This document shows positions 61,813 through 64,000 of a stretch of DNA of 64,000 bases, piece by piece (the stretch's first letter is position 1; each line of letters begins with the position of its first letter). The notes under the pieces were generated by a model. The model was not told the DNA's origin, made no database searches, and saw nothing but the letters and a program-made list of their open reading frames with translations. Made by a program: the position numbers and the translations under genes. The stretch is from Pelotomaculum terephthalicicum JT. Lineage in GTDB: Bacteria; Bacillota; Desulfotomaculia; Desulfotomaculales; Pelotomaculaceae. The DNA is taken from contig NZ_JAKNBL010000002.1 of the NCBI RefSeq assembly GCF_022410535.1, forward strand, positions 124,001-188,000, read 5' to 3'.

Positions 61813-61840
61813 TATTTTGAATTCTGACTCCTGAATACTT
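61813..61840. repeat. Intergenic repeat, copy f (single arm)
   Basis: The right-arm sequence TTGAATTCTGACTCCTGAAT with the ACTT end is found before the dGTPase-like gene; no facing left arm is present nearby. Confidence 0.5.
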
Positions 61841-61858
61841 GGGTAGAGGTGGTGTCAA

Positions 61859-62863
61859 ATGTTGGATATCCGTTTGCGTGCCGAAGAAATTGAACGCCGG
61901 GTATTAGCGCCCCACGCTTGTTTTAGCGGTGCAACCAAGGGAAGGCTTAAACCGGAGGCGGAATGTATCGTTCGCACCGCTTTTCAACGTGACCGGGACC
62001 GCATTATCCACTCAAAAAGTTTCCGTCGCCTTAAACATAAAACACAAGTTTTTACAATACCGGAAGGAGACCATTACCGGACAAGGCTTACTCATACTCT
62101 TGAAGTTGCCCAGATTGCCCGCACAATTGCCCGGGCGCTAAGATTAAACGAGGATTTGACCGAGGCAATCGCCCTGGGACATGATTTGGGGCATACTCCT
62201 TTTGGGCATGCCGGGGAGGAAGCTTTGAACGAGGTGTTTGAACCTGGCTTTAAGCACAACGAACAGAGTCTGAGGGTCGTCGATGTGCTGGAAGGAGGAG
62301 GAGGACTAAATCTCACTTTTGAGGTGCGGGACGGTATTCTGAACCACACCGGTCCGGTCAGACCGGCAACTTTGGAAGGTCAGATTGTGAAAATCGCGGA
62401 CCGCGTTGCCTACATTAATCATGACATTGATGACGCTTTACGCGGCGGGGTCTTGACCAGAGAGCAGCTTCCCGTCGAATGCCTTACTGTTTTAGGCTAT
62501 GAACACCGGGAGAGGATTAATAATATGGTGCTGGACTTAATTTATACAAACTGGGACAATGCGGAGGGAATTGTTATGAGTCCCGCTTTTCAGGTGGCGA
62601 CTGACCGGTTGAGAGAGTTTCTCTTTGAATATGTATATATTGGCTCAGAGGCCAAGCGGGAGGAAGCAAAAGCGCGTCACGTCGTTAAGCGCTTATTCAG
62701 GCACTTCCAAGAAAATGAAGGGTTTTTACCAGGTGAATACCTCAAACGAACGGAATCCAACGACACCAGGCGGGCAATTTGTGATTATATTGCAGGTATG
62801 ACGGACAGATATGCGATCAAAGTATATCAGAAATACTTTTTGCCTGTGCCATGGGTGGAATGA
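61859..62863 (+). CDS. dgt: dGTP triphosphohydrolase-like HD protein
   Basis: A 334-residue HD-superfamily hydrolase of the type-2 dGTPase family. It has the RxHSKSFRRLKHKTQVF segment, the HD motif GHDLGHTPFGH, and a later YINHDIDD metal ligand region. Members cleave dNTPs to nucleoside and triphosphate. Its position right before dnaG is conserved in Clostridia. ATG 61859 follows AGAGGTGG. Confidence 0.93.
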   Translation: MLDIRLRAEEIERRVLAPHACFSGATKGRLKPEAECIVRTAFQRDRDRIIHSKSFRRLKHKTQVFTIPEGDHYRTRLTHTLEVAQIARTIARALRLNEDLTEAIALGHDLGHTPFGHAGEEALNEVFEPGFKHNEQSLRVVDVLEGGGGLNLTFEVRDGILNHTGPVRPATLEGQIVKIADRVAYINHDIDDALRGGVLTREQLPVECLTVLGYEHRERINNMVLDLIYTNWDNAEGIVMSPAFQVATDRLREFLFEYVYIGSEAKREEAKARHVVKRLFRHFQENEGFLPGEYLKRTESNDTRRAICDYIAGMTDRYAIKVYQKYFLPVPWVE

Positions 62864-63076
62864 TTAAAGTGATAACTGTAGCAAAATATGGTAATAATAT
62901 TTGGAGTTGAACTACAACATATTGAAAAAATATCACAATACAGGCAGGGAAATCTTAAGTTATCACGAATATTTTTTACAATAACAATTTTTCATGGGTC
63001 AATAAAAGCTAGTGGGAAAAGCAGTAAATTTGTTGCTTAACAACATATTACAATATGGTTTTAGAAGGTGAGCAGG

Positions 63077-64000
63077 GTGGGCTTAATTCCTGATGATGTA
63101 ATAGAGGCAGTCCGCCTGCGATCAGATATCGTTGAGGTGGTATCCCGTCATGTACAATTAAAGAAAAAAGGGAAATATTTTACTGGTTATTGCCCTTTTC
63201 ATAAGGAGCGTTCACCATCGTTTACCGTCACTCCTGATAAACAAATTTTTCACTGTTTCGGCTGCAATACGGGAGGTAATGTTTTTAAGTTTTTGATGTT
63301 AATAGAAAACGTAACCTTTGTCGAAGCGGTCAAGATGCTGGCACAGCGGGCGGGAATAAGCCTTCCGGCAAACGAAAGCCCTGCTGAACAGGAAAGGCGG
63401 CAAAAATTAGCTCAACTAAGACAAATCAACAGCTTGGCGAACGACTATTTTCGTAATGTTTTTAAAAATCACGGTGCGGCGGGCAGGGCCAGGTCGTATT
63501 TGGCCGAACGTGGACTTTCTCAAGATACGCTGGAAAATTTTCAAGTGGGATTCACTCTTCCGGAATGGGATTCCCTGCTAAAGTTCATGGAGAAGCAAGG
63601 CTACCGCCCGCAAACAGTGGCGGAAGCCGGGCTGGCGGTAAAAAACGAAAGCGGGAGATATTATGATCGCTTTCGAGAACGCATTATATTTCCAATCTGG
63701 GACGTGACCGGCAGGGTTATCGGGTTTGGCGGTCGCGTAGTTAATAATACTGCCACTCCTAAATATCTGAATTCTCCCGAGACTGTTTTATTCAGTAAAG
63801 GACACCTCCTTTACGGTCTGCACCTGGCGAGAAGATCGATCAAGGAAAAAGGCTACGTTGTTATTATGGAAGGATATATGGATGTGGTAACCGCTCACCG
63901 TTATGGAATAACGAACGCGGTAGCTTCGCTGGGTACCAGTCTTACCAGGGAACAAGGCAGGCTGTTAATTAACTATAGCCGGAATGTAGTAATCGCTTAT
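63077..64000 (+). CDS. dnaG: DNA primase DnaG, N-terminal part (runs off the window)
   Basis: The first 308 codons of primase; the frame is open to base 64000. It has the CHC2 zinc-binding domain (YCPFHKERSPSF and HCFGCNTGGN), the RNA polymerase core domain (DRFRERIIFPIWD, GFGGR) and the TOPRIM acidic motif MEGYMDVV. It makes RNA primers for replication. The start is GTG 63077 or in-frame GTG 63068; GTG 63077 gives the usual GLIPDDVIEAVR N-terminus. Confidence 0.96.
   Translation, partial: MGLIPDDVIEAVRLRSDIVEVVSRHVQLKKKGKYFTGYCPFHKERSPSFTVTPDKQIFHCFGCNTGGNVFKFLMLIENVTFVEAVKMLAQRAGISLPANESPAEQERRQKLAQLRQINSLANDYFRNVFKNHGAAGRARSYLAERGLSQDTLENFQVGFTLPEWDSLLKFMEKQGYRPQTVAEAGLAVKNESGRYYDRFRERIIFPIWDVTGRVIGFGGRVVNNTATPKYLNSPETVLFSKGHLLYGLHLARRSIKEKGYVVIMEGYMDVVTAHRYGITNAVASLGTSLTREQGRLLINYSRNVVIAY

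Overview
The window is 64 kb of low-GC-Gram-positive (Firmicutes) chromosome. It most resembles a spore-forming, strictly anaerobic member of the Peptococcaceae (the Desulfotomaculum/Pelotomaculum group). Four things point there: the conserved nadD-rsfS-leuS ... comEA/comEC-holA-rpsT-spoIIP-lepA-hemW-hrcA-grpE-dnaK-dnaJ-prmA-rsmE-mtaB ... yqfC-yqfD-phoH-pgpH-ybeY-dgkA-cdd-era-recO-glyQS-ccpN-yqfL-ppdK-dgt-dnaG gene order; the sporulation genes spoIIP, yqfC and yqfD; frequent TTG and GTG starts behind strong Shine-Dalgarno (SD) sequences; and an archaeal-like (group III) chaperonin inside the heat-shock cluster. The genus is an inference. Almost every gene is on the + strand. The exceptions are rpsT, a terC-like gene and a three-gene block near 57.7-61 kb.

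Layout. 0-4.5 kb: end of nadD, an RRM RNA-binding protein, rsfS, leuS and a YetF-type membrane protein. 4.5-9.2 kb: competence genes comEA and comEC with a lytic transglycosylase between them. 9.3-15.4 kb: a GAF/HD-GYP signalling protein, small unknown genes, a thiamine-binding-like protein, holA, rpsT (-), a small membrane protein and spoIIP. 15.5-20.5 kb: a B12-controlled accessory island with two successive cobalamin riboswitches, an exported CbiK-type chelatase fused to a copper-amine-oxidase-N-like domain, and a BtuCDF-type ABC importer. 20.7-34.2 kb: lepA, hemW and a CIRCE-controlled hrcA-chaperonin-grpE-dnaK-dnaJ operon running on into prmA-rsmE-mtaB, then a HIT protein and rpsU. 34.4-46.5 kb: sporulation and housekeeping genes (yqfC to recO) and glyQS. 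46.7-50.3 kb: a MerR regulator, htpX and two tandem cation-diffusion-facilitator (CDF) genes. 50.4-57.6 kb: a PEP/pyruvate module with CcpN-like regulator, DUF299 regulator, GTP-PEP carboxykinase and pyruvate phosphate dikinase, with a terC-like gene on the - strand. 57.7-61 kb (-): VanW/PG-binding protein, PRC-barrel protein and a repeat-rich membrane protein. 61.1-64 kb: thpR, a dGTPase-like gene and the start of dnaG.

The most interesting signals are: (1) the tandem cobalamin riboswitches, which seem to use two different control mechanisms, a terminator for the first and an SD-sequestering hairpin for the second, ahead of a secreted CbiK fusion; (2) two adjacent CDF paralogues of which the first has lost all five metal-site residues that the second keeps, suggesting an inactive partner subunit; (3) the group III chaperonin in the HrcA/CIRCE operon; (4) a long structured leader and a repeated 9-bp candidate operator before pckG, next to a CcpN homologue; (5) a probable ATT start codon in the DUF299 gene; (6) a dispersed family of facing TCAGGAGTCAG arms, and one 209-bp inverted-repeat element, between genes. 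No CRISPR array, tRNA, rRNA, transposase or prophage was seen.
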